From Flavobacterium xanthum (GTDB taxonomy: Bacteria; Bacteroidota; Bacteroidia; Flavobacteriales; Flavobacteriaceae), in contig NZ_FRBU01000007.1 in assembly GCF_900142695.1 (NCBI RefSeq), positions 1 through 64,000 of the forward strand: DNA of 64,000 bases. Reading direction: 5' to 3'. This document shows, one piece after another, positions 1 to 9,970 of the stretch. How positions within the stretch are numbered: position 1 is the stretch's first letter; every line of letters begins with the position of its first letter. The notes beneath the pieces were generated by a model. The model saw only the letters and a program-made list of their open reading frames with translations, had not been told where the DNA came from and ran no database searches. The translations under genes and the position numbers were made by a program.

Positions 1-94
1 ACCTCGGAAAAGGCATCAATTTGATTCTCCAAATGAAGTATATTTACAATTATTAAACAATAATCAGGAATTCGCATTAATTAATTGAATCCAC
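1..94 (+). mobile_element. 3' end of an IS30-like insertion sequence (partial)
   Basis: An open frame enters from the window edge at position 2 and stops with TGA at 86-88. The 28 residues read PRKRHQFDSPNEVYLQLLNN and then end in NQEFALIN. A PRKR...PNEV tail followed by a short hydrophobic end is typical of IS30-family (DDE) transposase C termini. The following bases, TTGAATCCACCTA at about 85-97 on this strand, would be the terminal repeat next to the interrupted regulator. The family call rests on a short tail only, and the rest of the element lies outside the window. Confidence 0.6.
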
Positions 95-889
95 CTAACT
101 AAAATTGTTGAAACCGCTTTCATAACAAATCTCAGTAATACTGATGGGTTTCTCCGCCAGCAATTTCGAAGCATGAACCAAGCGATAATCATTGACGAAT
201 TTGGTAAAAGTTTTATTCGTAATCTTTTTGAAATACCTACAAAAAGAAGGTTCTGTCATACTCACTAATTCTGAAACTTCTTCCAGCGTAATATGTTCCT
301 GAAAATTATCTTTTACGTAATTAAAAACTGCGTTGATTCGGTCATTGTCTTGCATTTGCATTTCCATCGAAAATCCATCTGCATTCAAAACGGTCATTTC
401 TTTAGATAATTAAAGTTCATTTAGAATACTTAACATGGTCAACAAGCGATCAAATTGCGTCTGCTGTTCCATTGATTCTATTTTCTTTCCTATATTTTTT
501 TTGGTTTCATCATGAAAAGCAATTCCAGCTTTAGCTTGACTAAAAAGATTCCGAATATTCGTCATTTCCGAAATATCAAAAAATCCATTGCCCAAGAAAT
601 CTGGTTTCATTTGGATTACCGTTTCGTTTTTATTGCCGGTTTCTTCATTGGTAAACCCACAATGCGGTAAATTACTTCCTATCAAAATCAAATCACCATC
701 GGTATAATACGAAATGTGACTTCCAATCTGCCGTTTTCCGGAACCACCATTCACATAAACCAATTCAATTTCAGGATGGTAATGCCATAAGTGCGCCTTA
801 CTATTCGCGTTTTCAACATATTTCGAAAAGTAAAAAGAACTCCCAAACGATGGCGCAATACTTTCAAAAGCTGGCGGTATAATTTTCAT
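95..889 (-). pseudogene. AraC-family transcriptional regulator, disrupted
   Basis: The N-terminal 159 codons form a cupin-like sensor domain (HYHPEIELVYVNGG, then a DGDLILIGSNLPH segment). It ends in LNEL and a TAA at 410-412. The same frame continues without a shift (LSKEM...) into an AraC helix-turn-helix domain (ITLEEVSELVSMTEPSFCRYFKK, then ITEICYESGFNNFS). So one in-frame stop separates sensor from DNA-binding domain. The second half then stops abruptly after GFNNFS, where family members normally continue with YFNRQFKK; an IS30-like end abuts this point. The gene is therefore broken twice. A restart at the ATG at 395-397 could in principle make a truncated HTH fragment. Confidence 0.85.
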
Positions 890-1077
890 ACGAATCCGTA
901 TTTAGAATGAGCACAAATTTACCAAAAACAGACACTCAATTAACTTTTTTAACCTTAATCGATTTCGTAAAAGGTAAAATAGCACACTAATTAGAAAATT
1001 CAGCATTACTCATACGCAGTAAGTTGCATTAATTTAGCACCAGATAAGTATCATTATAAATCTAAAAATTTACAATT

Positions 1078-1674
1078 ATGAAAAAGATTTTAAAATTTAG
1101 TTTAGTGTTAGCCGCAGTAGTATTGACTGCCGTACAAGCACATGCAGGAAATGCAGATTTTTCACTGGATTTAATAAAAGAAGAAGGAAAAACGGTGAGT
1201 TTTAGTTTGAAAGAGACAAAGAAAATTGATTTGTCCATTTACGACACCAATGACGGATTAATCTATCAAGAAAAAGTTACATCCGAAGATAATATCAGCA
1301 GAACATACGATTTGACTGCTTTACCAGACGGAATCTACTTCCTGAAAGCAGAGAGTGAACTTAAAATTTCAAAGTATAAAATTGAAATTATAGGCAACAA
1401 AACTAAATTAGCAGCTGATGCTATTTCTGAAGTGTACAAACCCGTTTTGGTAAACAAAAACGGAATGATTACCGTAAACATTTTAAACTTAGAAAAAGCT
1501 CCAGTTACTGTTGCACTTTACGACCCTAATCAAATAGAAGTCTATAATGAAACTTTAGCTGCCGACCTTTATGTTGGGAAAAAGTTTGACTTAACTAATG
1601 CTCAAAACGGTATATATACGTTTGAGATTACTTACAATGGCAAAACGTTTATCGAAACTGTTGCTACAAAGTAG
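1078..1674 (+). CDS. Secreted protein with two T9SS-tail-like beta domains
   Basis: 198 aa. Residues 1-23 are a signal peptide (lysines, hydrophobic core, cleavage near AHA-G). The rest looks like two tandem beta-sandwich repeats of about 80 residues. Each has the pattern of a hydrophobic strand, a Y-D/P-x-N turn, and an ending like LPDGIYFLKAE or AQNGIYTFEI. That pattern resembles the C-terminal sorting domains of T9SS cargo, but here it forms the whole protein, so an extracellular or periplasmic adhesive or binding role is only a guess. It is a single gene with its own terminator, transcribed away from the broken AraC gene. The molecular function is unknown. Confidence 0.7.
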   Translation: MKKILKFSLVLAAVVLTAVQAHAGNADFSLDLIKEEGKTVSFSLKETKKIDLSIYDTNDGLIYQEKVTSEDNISRTYDLTALPDGIYFLKAESELKISKYKIEIIGNKTKLAADAISEVYKPVLVNKNGMITVNILNLEKAPVTVALYDPNQIEVYNETLAADLYVGKKFDLTNAQNGIYTFEITYNGKTFIETVATK

Positions 1675-1697
1675 TGATTAAATAAATAATCGTAATT

Positions 1698-1728
1698 AAA
1701 AGGCTGTCTTTTTTTGGAACAGCCTTTT
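1698..1728 (+). terminator. Terminator between two convergent genes
   Basis: Ten-base perfect stem AAAAGGCTGT / ACAGCCTTTT around an 11-nt loop, 23 nt after the stop of the secreted protein. The DsbA-like gene ends from the other side at 1765, so it may serve both. Confidence 0.75.
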
Positions 1729-1764
1729 GTTGTGGTAAAAATTGAAAACACTACAATTTATAGT

Positions 1765-2481
1765 TTAATTACAACCATCTATCCCGCAGCTGTCTCCATC
1801 AGTAGTGTTTAATAGCGTTGGTTTAGCTTCAAATTTGCCCTCTTCCCATACTTTTTCCAATGTTTTCACAAATGTTTCGACATGTTGCGCACCCGAAACT
1901 GCATATTTATTATCGAAAACAAAGAACGGAACGCCTTGAACACCGATAGATTGCGCCTCATTAATATCCTGCTGTACTTCATCTGCGTAAGCATTAGAAT
2001 GCAATACTTCATCAATGGATTCAGCGTGTAGTCCTACTTCCAGTCCCAATGCTCTCAATGTATCCAAATCATTAATATTCCTACCATCGGTTAAATAGGC
2101 TTTGAATAACAACTCTTCTAGGTCATTTGCCAAATTATACTTTTTAGCCAAATGCAATAAGCGATGCGCATGCAATGAATTGGCCATAACCGCTTTTTCA
2201 AAATGAAAATCCAATCCTGAATTTTTAGCATTTTGCGTCATATCATTAAGCATTCCTTGAGCCCAATCTGCATCTTGTCTATATTTTTCTGCTAAATGCT
2301 CGACCATATTATCTTCTGGAGAAGCAATAAAACTTGGGTCCAACTGAAAACTCTTCCATTCAATCTGGACTGCGTCTTTATGTTCAAAATTTTGTAAAGC
2401 ACCTTCTATTCTTCTTTTTCCTATGTAACAAAATGGACACATGATATCGGACCAGATTTGTATTTTTAATGTATTCTGCAT
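1765..2481 (-). CDS. DsbA/FrnE-like thiol-disulfide oxidoreductase
   Basis: 238 aa. A thioredoxin-fold DsbA family protein of the FrnE/2-hydroxychromene-2-carboxylate isomerase group. The N terminus has a beta strand followed by the redox motif C-P-F-C (MCPFCYIG, residues 14-21), then a long helical insertion. The conserved cis-Pro loop is GVQGVPFFVFDNKYAVSGAQ near residues 182-200. There is no signal peptide, so it is predicted to be cytoplasmic. The tail carries an extra CGIDGC cysteine pair that could bind metal or take part in thiol exchange. FrnE-like proteins elsewhere are linked to oxidative or metal stress; the substrate here is unknown. Single-gene unit. Confidence 0.85.
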   Translation of the reverse strand: MQNTLKIQIWSDIMCPFCYIGKRRIEGALQNFEHKDAVQIEWKSFQLDPSFIASPEDNMVEHLAEKYRQDADWAQGMLNDMTQNAKNSGLDFHFEKAVMANSLHAHRLLHLAKKYNLANDLEELLFKAYLTDGRNINDLDTLRALGLEVGLHAESIDEVLHSNAYADEVQQDINEAQSIGVQGVPFFVFDNKYAVSGAQHVETFVKTLEKVWEEGKFEAKPTLLNTTDGDSCGIDGCN

Positions 2482-2606
2482 CTTCTTTTATTTAATAATG
2501 ATTAAATCATTTGTATATACAAATTTACGAAAAACAAACAGAAAATGAGCATACATTGTATTTATATTATGAATAGACAAATTAGAATTAGTTTACAACA
2601 GAACAT

Positions 2607-2641
2607 AAAAAAAACCATTAACATTGCTATTGATGGTTTTT
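2607..2641 (-). terminator. Terminator of the nuo operon
   Basis: Stem AAAAACCAT / ATGGTTTTT around a 14-nt loop, followed on the minus strand by a run of eight T. It lies 20 nt after the nuoN stop codon and ends the 14-gene operon. Confidence 0.85.
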
Positions 2642-2661
2642 GAATTATCTTAAAATTTGGT

Positions 2662-4032
2662 TTATGCCAATAAATCTAGTACTAAAGAAGGAAACAATCC
2701 TAACGCGATGTTCAAAACAATAGCTACGACAGCCACTGCATAAATTACAAATGGAGTTGGTTTTTTTTCTTCATTTGGCTCTTTGGAATACATTGCCAAA
2801 ATCAATTTAAAGTAGTAACCAACACTTATAATAGAGTTTACTACGGCTACAATTACTAACGCTAAATAACCCGCCTGAATCGTTTGGCTAAATAAAACCA
2901 ACTTAGCGAAGAATCCAGCAAAAATAGGAATACCCGCCATAGAAAGTAAAGAAGCAGTAAGAATAGCCGCTAACAAAGGATTCGTTTTTCCTAAACCATG
3001 AAAATTTACAACATCTTCATTATCTCTATTTTTACAAACGTATAAGATTACACTAAAAGCAGCGATTCCAGATAGCGAATACGCTGAAGCATAATACAAC
3101 AAACTTCCTGCTGAAGTAGAAAGACTAAGTAAAGTCATTAACATGAATCCTGCATGTGAAATACCGGAAAAAGCCAACATCCTTTTTACATTTGTTTGTC
3201 TCAATGCCATAATATTTCCTACGGTCATCGACGCCATAGAAATCACTACTACAACAATTTTGAATGACTCTGACACATCAGCATTCATAACGGATAACAA
3301 TTTGTACAAAGTAGCCATAGCAACTACTTTAGCCAAGGTACTCATTAATGCGGTTGTCAATGCTGGAGAACCTTCATATACGTCTGGTGCCCAAAAGTGA
3401 AATGGAACTGCAGCCACTTTAAACAACATTCCTATCGTAACTAATACAATTCCAATAGGAAACCATACCGGCAATTCCGCTGATTGTGATAACTCACTGA
3501 TTTCAGTAACATCAAAACTCCCCATCGCTCCATAAATCAAACAGATACCAAAAAGAATGATTCCAGAAGCAAAGGATCCCATTAAGAAATACTTCATTCC
3601 CGCCTCGTTACTCTTTAGATTCATACGATCACTAGCAGCAAGTACATAGAGCGAAATAGACAATACTTCGATTCCTAAAAAGAACATGGCTAAGTTTCCA
3701 AAAGAAACCATTGCCACCGCCCCAGCCAATAAAAATATTTTTATGGCAATATAATCAGAGATTTTAGATTGGTGATTTTCGTAAAAATTATGTCCTAAAG
3801 TCACTAAGAAAATAGTTAGAACAATAAACAAAGACGAAAAAGTAGTCGAAAATTTACTCACAACAATCATATTGTTATAGTAACTTTCTGTTGAATTAAA
3901 TTCAGAGATAGTCAAACCAAGAACTCCTAACAATCCAATAATTGTAAGTGGCACAATGGCTTTTCGTAAATTAAAAATTTCAAATAAAAGGCATAAAACA
4001 CCTAATCCTATTATAGCTATTAATGTATTCAT
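2662..4032 (-). CDS. nuoN: NADH-quinone oxidoreductase subunit N
   Basis: 456 aa, about 14 predicted membrane helices. It is an antiporter-like proton-pumping subunit of complex I in the membrane arm. The Mrp/proton_antipo core is clear (SLYVLAASDRMNLKSNEAGMKY, the VPFHFWAPDVYEGSP loop, and KRMLAFSGISHAGFML), and includes the conserved lysines of the discontinuous helices. It is the last gene of the nuo operon, 13 nt after nuoM, with the operon terminator just downstream. Length fits bacterial NuoN. Confidence 0.97.
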   Translation of the reverse strand: MNTLIAIIGLGVLCLLFEIFNLRKAIVPLTIIGLLGVLGLTISEFNSTESYYNNMIVVSKFSTTFSSLFIVLTIFLVTLGHNFYENHQSKISDYIAIKIFLLAGAVAMVSFGNLAMFFLGIEVLSISLYVLAASDRMNLKSNEAGMKYFLMGSFASGIILFGICLIYGAMGSFDVTEISELSQSAELPVWFPIGIVLVTIGMLFKVAAVPFHFWAPDVYEGSPALTTALMSTLAKVVAMATLYKLLSVMNADVSESFKIVVVVISMASMTVGNIMALRQTNVKRMLAFSGISHAGFMLMTLLSLSTSAGSLLYYASAYSLSGIAAFSVILYVCKNRDNEDVVNFHGLGKTNPLLAAILTASLLSMAGIPIFAGFFAKLVLFSQTIQAGYLALVIVAVVNSIISVGYYFKLILAMYSKEPNEEKKPTPFVIYAVAVVAIVLNIALGLFPSLVLDLLA

Positions 4033-4045
4033 TTTTTTACTTGAC

Positions 4046-5488
4046 TTAGTTTATTCGGTTTATTTGAATTAAAATTTCTTCAAGACTTGGTGTGATCAAA
4101 TCTATAATCGGTTTTGGATACATTCCAAAAAAGAATAACACGGCGATTATTAGTACCAAAGTTATCCCTTCGTTGCTAGTTACATCCGTAAATATTCGTG
4201 TATTAGTTTCACCTAACATGGCCTGTTGAAACATTTTCAACATATAATAGGCTCCTAAAATTATCGTAGTTCCCCCTAATATGGCAAACCAAATATTAAT
4301 TTGTGAAAGACTGTATAAAACGGTAAATTCTCCAACAAAGTTAAACGTAGATGGCAACGCAACTGAAGCCACAACTAAGATTAAAAACATGGAGGTGAAT
4401 TTTGGTGTCTGCGAACGAATACCCCCCATTTCAGCAATTACTCTAGTTTCATATCTTCTGAAAATGATCTCCGCAATATAAAACAATCCAACAACCACAA
4501 ATCCATGAGCAATCATTTGTAAAACTGCTCCACGTAATCCGTCTAACGTCAAAGTATAGCTACCTGCAGCAATTAAACCCACGTGCGCTAAGGACGAATA
4601 AGCCAATAATTTCTTTAAATCTTTCTGTTTCAAAGCCACGATAGATCCGTAAATCACACCTGCAATCCCAAGTCCAATAAAAATATACATATATTCTTTA
4701 GCGGCCATTGGAGCCAAAGGCAATTGCCAACGAATAACGCTATACAATCCCATTTTTAACATGATCCCAGATAAAAGCATCGTTCCAACGGTCGGTGCTT
4801 TTTGGTACACATTGGCTTGCCAAGTGTGAAATGGAATTAATGGAATCTTTATGGCATACGCCAAGAAAAAAGCTAGGAATATCCATAACTGTTCTGCAGC
4901 AGATAAATTTACTTTGTACAAGTCCTCTAATAAAAAGCTTCCCGCTTTTTGATACAGATAAACAAATGCTACTAGCATGAACAAGGAACCTGCTAGGGTA
5001 TAAATAAAGAATTTAACAACTGCTTTTTTACGTTCTTCTGCATCTCCGTTACCCCAAACCAAAGCGATGAAGTAAATAGGTATTAAAGATAATTCCCAAA
5101 AAATATAATACAATAAACCGTCTGATGCTAAGAATGTTCCCGCCATAGCAAAAGACATAAACAAAATCAAAGCATAAAATGATTTGGAATTTTTAAATTC
5201 ATTTCCAAAAGAAGAAAATATAATGATAGGAGTCAAAACAGTAGTCAGTAAAACCATAGCCAATGACAATCCATCTGCTTTCAGCGCAAAAGATATATTG
5301 GGTTGTGTGATCCACTGATTGATGAAACTAATATTTTCACCTAAATTATAGTGATTTAATAATACAATAGAAGCGCCTGCAGCAGCTAAGCCAAACAACA
5401 ATGCTACTTTTGAAGCTAGTTTATCACCCGCGAGAAAGGTTGCAAAAGCACCAACTAAAAGAATAATTAAAATAAGAGATACGTTCAT
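4046..5488 (-). CDS. nuoM: NADH-quinone oxidoreductase subunit M
   Basis: 480 aa, about 14 membrane helices. Antiporter-like proton-translocating subunit M of complex I. Diagnostic stretches are YYIFWELSLIPIYFI, which holds the conserved membrane glutamate, the KIPLIPFHTWQANVYQKAP loop, and KKLLAYSSLAHVGL. It follows nuoL by 9 nt and precedes nuoN by 13 nt. Size and motif order are normal. Confidence 0.97.
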   Translation of the reverse strand: MNVSLILIILLVGAFATFLAGDKLASKVALLFGLAAAGASIVLLNHYNLGENISFINQWITQPNISFALKADGLSLAMVLLTTVLTPIIIFSSFGNEFKNSKSFYALILFMSFAMAGTFLASDGLLYYIFWELSLIPIYFIALVWGNGDAEERKKAVVKFFIYTLAGSLFMLVAFVYLYQKAGSFLLEDLYKVNLSAAEQLWIFLAFFLAYAIKIPLIPFHTWQANVYQKAPTVGTMLLSGIMLKMGLYSVIRWQLPLAPMAAKEYMYIFIGLGIAGVIYGSIVALKQKDLKKLLAYSSLAHVGLIAAGSYTLTLDGLRGAVLQMIAHGFVVVGLFYIAEIIFRRYETRVIAEMGGIRSQTPKFTSMFLILVVASVALPSTFNFVGEFTVLYSLSQINIWFAILGGTTIILGAYYMLKMFQQAMLGETNTRIFTDVTSNEGITLVLIIAVLFFFGMYPKPIIDLITPSLEEILIQINRIN

Positions 5489-5497
5489 AATGAAAAA

Positions 5498-7381
5498 TTA
5501 TTGAGCTAAAAATAAATAAGAAACAATGGCACAAAGTCCTAAAACAAAGGCAAAAAGATAAAGACCTATACTTCCGTTTTGTACTTTCTTTCCTTGATAA
5601 CTTATTTCGTTGGTCAGTTTTCCGAATCCAAAAACCAAAGCTGATAAACCTGATTCTACTGTATCTCTGAAAAAACGAGACAAGAAATTAATCGGTTTGA
5701 CAAAAATAGCATCATAAAATTCATCAACATAATATTTATTGTAGAGCACTTTAGAAAATCCTGTAATCGCTGCATCTTCGCTTGGGACAGCATTTTGTTT
5801 TATGTATTTGGCGTAAGCAATACCAATACCAACTAATCCGCCTATAACAGCAATAGCCATCAAGATATATTCAGTAGTTCCTAAATGGTGTTCAGCGGTT
5901 GCTAACTTAGGTAAAATAGGAGTTAAATACTCATTCAACCAACTATTTCCAGGCAAACTAATCAATCCACCGATAGTAGCTAAAAATGCTAGAACAATCA
6001 ATGGAATGGTGATCAACGGAGAACTTTCGTGCAAATGGTGTTTTTGTTCTGCAGTTCCTCTAAATTCTTTAAAGAACGTCAAGAACATTAAACGGAACAT
6101 ATAAAAAGCTGTCATTATAGAAGCAATAGAAGCCACAACCCATAACGGTATGTTGTGATGAAACGCCACTAATAAGATTTCATCCTTAGAGAAAAAACCA
6201 GAAAACAATGGAACTCCTGAAATAGCCAATGACGCAATAAGCATGGTCGCAAATGTAATTGGCATTGCTTTTTTCAAACCACCCATGTTGCGCATATCTT
6301 GTTCTCCGTGCAACGCGTGAATAACGGAACCGGATCCTAAGAACAAACAAGCTTTGAAGAAAGCGTGAGTAATCACATGGAAAACAGCCACTTCGTAAGC
6401 ACCCAATCCCAAAGCCAAGAACATTAATCCCAATTGTGAAACGGTAGAATAAGCCAATACTTTTTTGATGTCATTTTGAACTAAACCAATTGTTGCCGCT
6501 ACTAAAGCCGTAACAGCTCCCACTATGGCAATTATATTTTGGACATCCGGAGTCAAATCAAACAAGAAATTTAATCTCGTAATCATAAAAATCCCTGCAG
6601 TAACCATCGTCGCTGCGTGAATCAATGCCGATACTGGCGTTGGACCTGCCATCGCATCCGGCAACCACGTATATAAGGGTATTTGTGCGGACTTACCGCA
6701 AGCTCCAATAAACAAAGCAAATGCAGCTACCGAAAGCCAATACATATTAAGATCAGTTGCGCCAGAAATAGCCGTTTTCAATGTGGCAAAATCTAAAGTA
6801 GAAAATAACATTCCTAAAATAAAAATCCCAATCAACAACCCTAAATCACCAATACGATTCATAATGAATGCCTTTTTTGCCGCATCATTAAATTCTTGGT
6901 TTTTATGCCAGAATCCAATCAACAAATAGGAACAAAGACCAACGCCTTCCCATCCGATGAACATTACTAATAAATTGCTACCAATTACTAGTGTAATCAT
7001 GAAAAATACAAACAGATTCAAATAGGCAAAATATTTATGCATATTCTCATCATCATACATGTAATTGATCGAATACAAATGAATCAATGAACCAATTCCA
7101 GTAACGAATAGCAACCATAAAACGGATAATTGATCCAATTGAAATCCAAAATCAACTTTAAAATTACTGATTTGAATCCATTCAAAAAGTGAAATATGAA
7201 TCCCTTCTGGTATTGCAGCAATTGCTCCAAAGAAATAAAATGTGACCGCAAATGAAACAGCAACAGCCATTGTCCCGATTATTCCGGACAATGTTTTTCC
7301 CAAACGCGATCCAAATAAAATATTTAATAAAAATCCTAAAAAAGGAGCTAATAATAAGAGTAAAGCTAAATTCGTATTCAT
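5498..7381 (-). CDS. nuoL: NADH-quinone oxidoreductase subunit L
   Basis: 627 aa. Largest antiporter-like subunit, at the distal end of the complex I membrane arm. It begins with a membrane helix pair, then shows MFIGWEGVGLCSYLLIGFWH, SAQIPLYTWLPDAMAGPTPVSALIHAATMVTAG and KKVLAYSTVSQLGLMF. The C-terminal part past residue 500 contains the long amphipathic lateral helix region and a last membrane helix. Length matches the family (about 610-630). It starts 6 nt downstream of nuoK. Confidence 0.97.
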   Translation of the reverse strand: MNTNLALLLLLAPFLGFLLNILFGSRLGKTLSGIIGTMAVAVSFAVTFYFFGAIAAIPEGIHISLFEWIQISNFKVDFGFQLDQLSVLWLLFVTGIGSLIHLYSINYMYDDENMHKYFAYLNLFVFFMITLVIGSNLLVMFIGWEGVGLCSYLLIGFWHKNQEFNDAAKKAFIMNRIGDLGLLIGIFILGMLFSTLDFATLKTAISGATDLNMYWLSVAAFALFIGACGKSAQIPLYTWLPDAMAGPTPVSALIHAATMVTAGIFMITRLNFLFDLTPDVQNIIAIVGAVTALVAATIGLVQNDIKKVLAYSTVSQLGLMFLALGLGAYEVAVFHVITHAFFKACLFLGSGSVIHALHGEQDMRNMGGLKKAMPITFATMLIASLAISGVPLFSGFFSKDEILLVAFHHNIPLWVVASIASIMTAFYMFRLMFLTFFKEFRGTAEQKHHLHESSPLITIPLIVLAFLATIGGLISLPGNSWLNEYLTPILPKLATAEHHLGTTEYILMAIAVIGGLVGIGIAYAKYIKQNAVPSEDAAITGFSKVLYNKYYVDEFYDAIFVKPINFLSRFFRDTVESGLSALVFGFGKLTNEISYQGKKVQNGSIGLYLFAFVLGLCAIVSYLFLAQ

Positions 7382-7387
7382 TATAGT

Positions 7388-7708
7388 TTATCCTTTTAAG
7401 TTTTTCAAATTATCGATAGTAATAGAGCCTAAGTTTCTAAAAATAGAAACTAAAATTGCCAATCCTACGGCAACTTCTGCCGCAGCAACTGCCATCGAGA
7501 AAAACACAAAAACTTGTCCTTGCGCATCTTGATGATAAGTCGAAAATGCAACGAACAAAAGATTCACGGCATTCAGCATTATTTCTATCGACATAAATAC
7601 GATTATGGCATTTCGTCTGTACAATACTCCGAAAACACCAATACAAAAAAGTATTACGCTTAGGAATATATAATTTTCAATACCAATGTGGTTTAAAATA
7701 TTGTTCAT
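7388..7708 (-). CDS. nuoK: NADH-quinone oxidoreductase subunit K
   Basis: 106 aa, three membrane helices ([59 protein letters not shown]) with the two conserved membrane glutamates, E in SIEIM and E in AAEVA, that belong to the proton path. The ATG at 7706-7708 was chosen. The frame stays open 15 codons further upstream, but that extension lies inside nuoJ, is lysine-rich and does not look like NuoK, whose usual length is about 100. nuoK starts one base after the nuoJ stop. Confidence 0.96.
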   Translation of the reverse strand: MNNILNHIGIENYIFLSVILFCIGVFGVLYRRNAIIVFMSIEIMLNAVNLLFVAFSTYHQDAQGQVFVFFSMAVAAAEVAVGLAILVSIFRNLGSITIDNLKNLKG

Positions 7709-7709
7709 C

Positions 7710-8222
7710 TTATTTTTGCAATTTTTCTTTTTTAGACAATAATACCGTTCCAATCATAGCCACTAAAAGTAAAATAGAAGCAAATTCAAATGGAACCATA
7801 TATTCATTCAATAGTACTTTACCCAATACTTTTATAGACTGATAATCTTCGCCAGTAGTTACATATTCACCAACAATAGGTTTTGAGTTGATGAAAATAG
7901 CGATCAATATTAAACAAATTAAGCAAAAAGAAACAATTGCTCCTAAGCGCGTAATCCTAGGTCGGTGCACTTCTTTTTCTTCATTCAAATTCATCAACAT
8001 AATGGTAAACAGGAATAAAATCATAATCGCTCCAGAATACACAATAATATGAACAATCGCTAAAAACTGGGAGTTTAATAAAAGATAATGACCTGCTATC
8101 GAAAAGAAACAAATCACTAAATAAATAGCACTATGAATTGGATTTCTACTGAAGATTGTCAAAAAAGCGGTTGCCAAAGTTACCGCGGATAGTACGCAAA
8201 AAATTATAAGTATCGTAGACAT
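7710..8222 (-). CDS. nuoJ: NADH-quinone oxidoreductase subunit J
   Basis: 170 aa, five predicted membrane helices. NuoJ family by position and by [47 protein letters not shown], which includes the characteristic pi-bulge helix (the [11 protein letters not shown] stretch). Its ATG overlaps the nuoI TAA by one base (TAATG), so the two are translationally coupled. Membrane-arm subunit between the quinone module and the pump subunits. Confidence 0.96.
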   Translation of the reverse strand: MSTILIIFCVLSAVTLATAFLTIFSRNPIHSAIYLVICFFSIAGHYLLLNSQFLAIVHIIVYSGAIMILFLFTIMLMNLNEEKEVHRPRITRLGAIVSFCLICLILIAIFINSKPIVGEYVTTGEDYQSIKVLGKVLLNEYMVPFEFASILLLVAMIGTVLLSKKEKLQK

Positions 8223-8767
8223 TAATTAGCGTTTTTAAGTTGAGCATTTTTCATTGCGATATCTAAAGGCATCACTAATTTATCTTTTCCAAAAATAAAA
8301 TCTTCTCTTTCGTAACTCGAAGGAACTAATACTTTGGAGGTAGTCAAATAAATTGCATCTTTAGGACAAGCCTCCTCACACAAGCCGCAAAAAATACAAC
8401 GCAACATATTAATTTCATAAATAGAAGCATATTTTTCTTCTCTGTACAAATGTTTTTCATCGGCTTTGCGTTCTTCCGCCTTCATCGTAATTGCTTCCGC
8501 TGGACAAGACAACGCACACAAACCACAAGCCGTGCAATTTTCCCGACCTTCTTCATCACGTTTCAACATGTGTTGACCGCGATAAACCGGACTCATTTCA
8601 CGTACCTGCTCTGGATATTGAATCGTTACTTTTCTAGTAAACAAATGCTGAATTGTAATTATTAATCCTTTGACAATCGCAACAAGATACATTCTTTCCC
8701 AAAAAGTCATCTCCTTGTTAGAGACTAGCTTTTTTCTTCCCGATAAGGATATACTTTCTATACTCAT
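8222..8767 (-). CDS. nuoI: NADH-quinone oxidoreductase subunit I (2 x 4Fe-4S)
   Basis: 181 aa. Carries two ferredoxin motifs, CTACGLCALSCP and CIFCGLCEEACP, which ligate clusters N6a and N6b that pass electrons toward the quinone site. An amphipathic N-terminal segment anchors it on the membrane arm. The 150 nt between nuoH and nuoI is much the widest gap in the operon and contains a copy of a dispersed hairpin repeat (8782-8863). Confidence 0.97.
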   Translation of the reverse strand: MSIESISLSGRKKLVSNKEMTFWERMYLVAIVKGLIITIQHLFTRKVTIQYPEQVREMSPVYRGQHMLKRDEEGRENCTACGLCALSCPAEAITMKAEERKADEKHLYREEKYASIYEINMLRCIFCGLCEEACPKDAIYLTTSKVLVPSSYEREDFIFGKDKLVMPLDIAMKNAQLKNAN

Positions 8768-8781
8768 TTTTTATTTTATTT

Positions 8782-8863
8782 GTAGCTGTTTCCTGCTATC
8801 CGTTTCAATCTTTTAATCGCTGCGGCGATTAAAAGGATTTATACTGCTATCAGGGCTAGGGCT
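8782..8863 (-). repeat. Dispersed structured repeat, copy A
   Basis: On the minus strand the copy starts AGCCCTAGCCCTGATAGCAG, continues to AAATCC, then forms an 11-bp perfect hairpin (CTTTTAATCGC, loop, GCGATTAAAAG; plus-strand 8810-8835), and ends GATTGAAACGGATAGCAGGA. Two other copies in the window share the flanks but have different, still complementary hairpin arms. It sits between nuoH and nuoI in the same orientation as the operon, so it is transcribed as part of the nuo mRNA. Confidence 0.8.
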
Positions 8864-8917
8864 TTTTCTGTCTCAATTCTATTTTATCTTGCTATTTCTT
8901 GCTCTCCATTTGGATTG

Positions 8918-9970
8918 TTAAAAACCAAAATAGGCCGCAATATCCGCTCTTAACATTACAATTCCAGTAATCATAATATTTACAATCGATAACGGAATTA
9001 GTATCCTCCAACCCAAATGCATCAATTGATCGTATCTAAATCTTGGAATAGTCCATCGAACCCACATAAAGAAAAATATAAACCCACACAATTTGATAAA
9101 CAAAGCACCAAATCCCATTATATTGGCAATATTTACACCCCAATTTTCAACAACCCAACTCATTCCTGGATAATTATATCCTCCAAAGAATAAAACTGCT
9201 AAAATGGTAGAGGAGATAAACATATTGGCATATTCAGCAAATAAATAGAATCCCATTTTCATCGATGAATATTCTGTGTGGTATCCTCCAATTAATTCTG
9301 TTTCACATTCCGCTAAATCAAAAGGTGTTCTGTTGGCTTCTGCGAAAGCACAAATTAAAAAGATAATAAAAGATAAGGGTTGGTAAAAAACATTCCAATC
9401 CATCCCAGCTTGTTGCGCCGAAATTTCTCTTAAACTTAAAGTCCCAGTCATCATTAATAAGGCGATCAAGGAAAGTCCCATGGCAACTTCATAAGAAACC
9501 ATTTGCGAAGCAGCACGAACAGCTCCAATCAAAGAGAATTTATTATTTGAAGCCCAACCCCCAATCATAATTCCATAAACTCCCACGGATACAACTCCAA
9601 TAAAATATAATAAACCTATATTCAAATCGGTGGCTTGTAATAAAATATCTCTTCCAAACAAGTGCAATCTGTCTCCCCAGGGAATCACAGCACTTGTCAT
9701 CAAAGCCGTACTCATTGCAATAGCAGGACCTACAAAAAACAAAAAACGATTTGGTGTATTCGGTTCAAATTCCTCTTTCGAGAATAATTTTAAACCATCA
9801 GCTAGCGGTTGAAACAATCCAAAAGGACCCGCTCTGTTAGGTCCAACACGATCTTGAAGCCAGGCGGCCACCTTACGTTCCGCCCAAGTGGAATACATTG
9901 CCATCAACATTGTTAAAGCAAAAACCGCTACAATAATGACACCTTTTTCTATGATAATAGTACTATCCAT
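8918..9970 (-). CDS. nuoH: NADH-quinone oxidoreductase subunit H
   Basis: 350 aa, about eight membrane helices. NuoH forms the quinone-access chamber. Conserved stretches are ERKVAAWLQDRVGPNRAGPFGLFQPLADG, AVRAASQMVSYEVAMGL and FDLAECETELIGGYHTEYS, with the acidic loop residues of the quinone channel. Its start overlaps the end of nuoG by 8 nt. Confidence 0.97.
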   Translation of the reverse strand: MDSTIIIEKGVIIVAVFALTMLMAMYSTWAERKVAAWLQDRVGPNRAGPFGLFQPLADGLKLFSKEEFEPNTPNRFLFFVGPAIAMSTALMTSAVIPWGDRLHLFGRDILLQATDLNIGLLYFIGVVSVGVYGIMIGGWASNNKFSLIGAVRAASQMVSYEVAMGLSLIALLMMTGTLSLREISAQQAGMDWNVFYQPLSFIIFLICAFAEANRTPFDLAECETELIGGYHTEYSSMKMGFYLFAEYANMFISSTILAVLFFGGYNYPGMSWVVENWGVNIANIMGFGALFIKLCGFIFFFMWVRWTIPRFRYDQLMHLGWRILIPLSIVNIMITGIVMLRADIAAYFGF

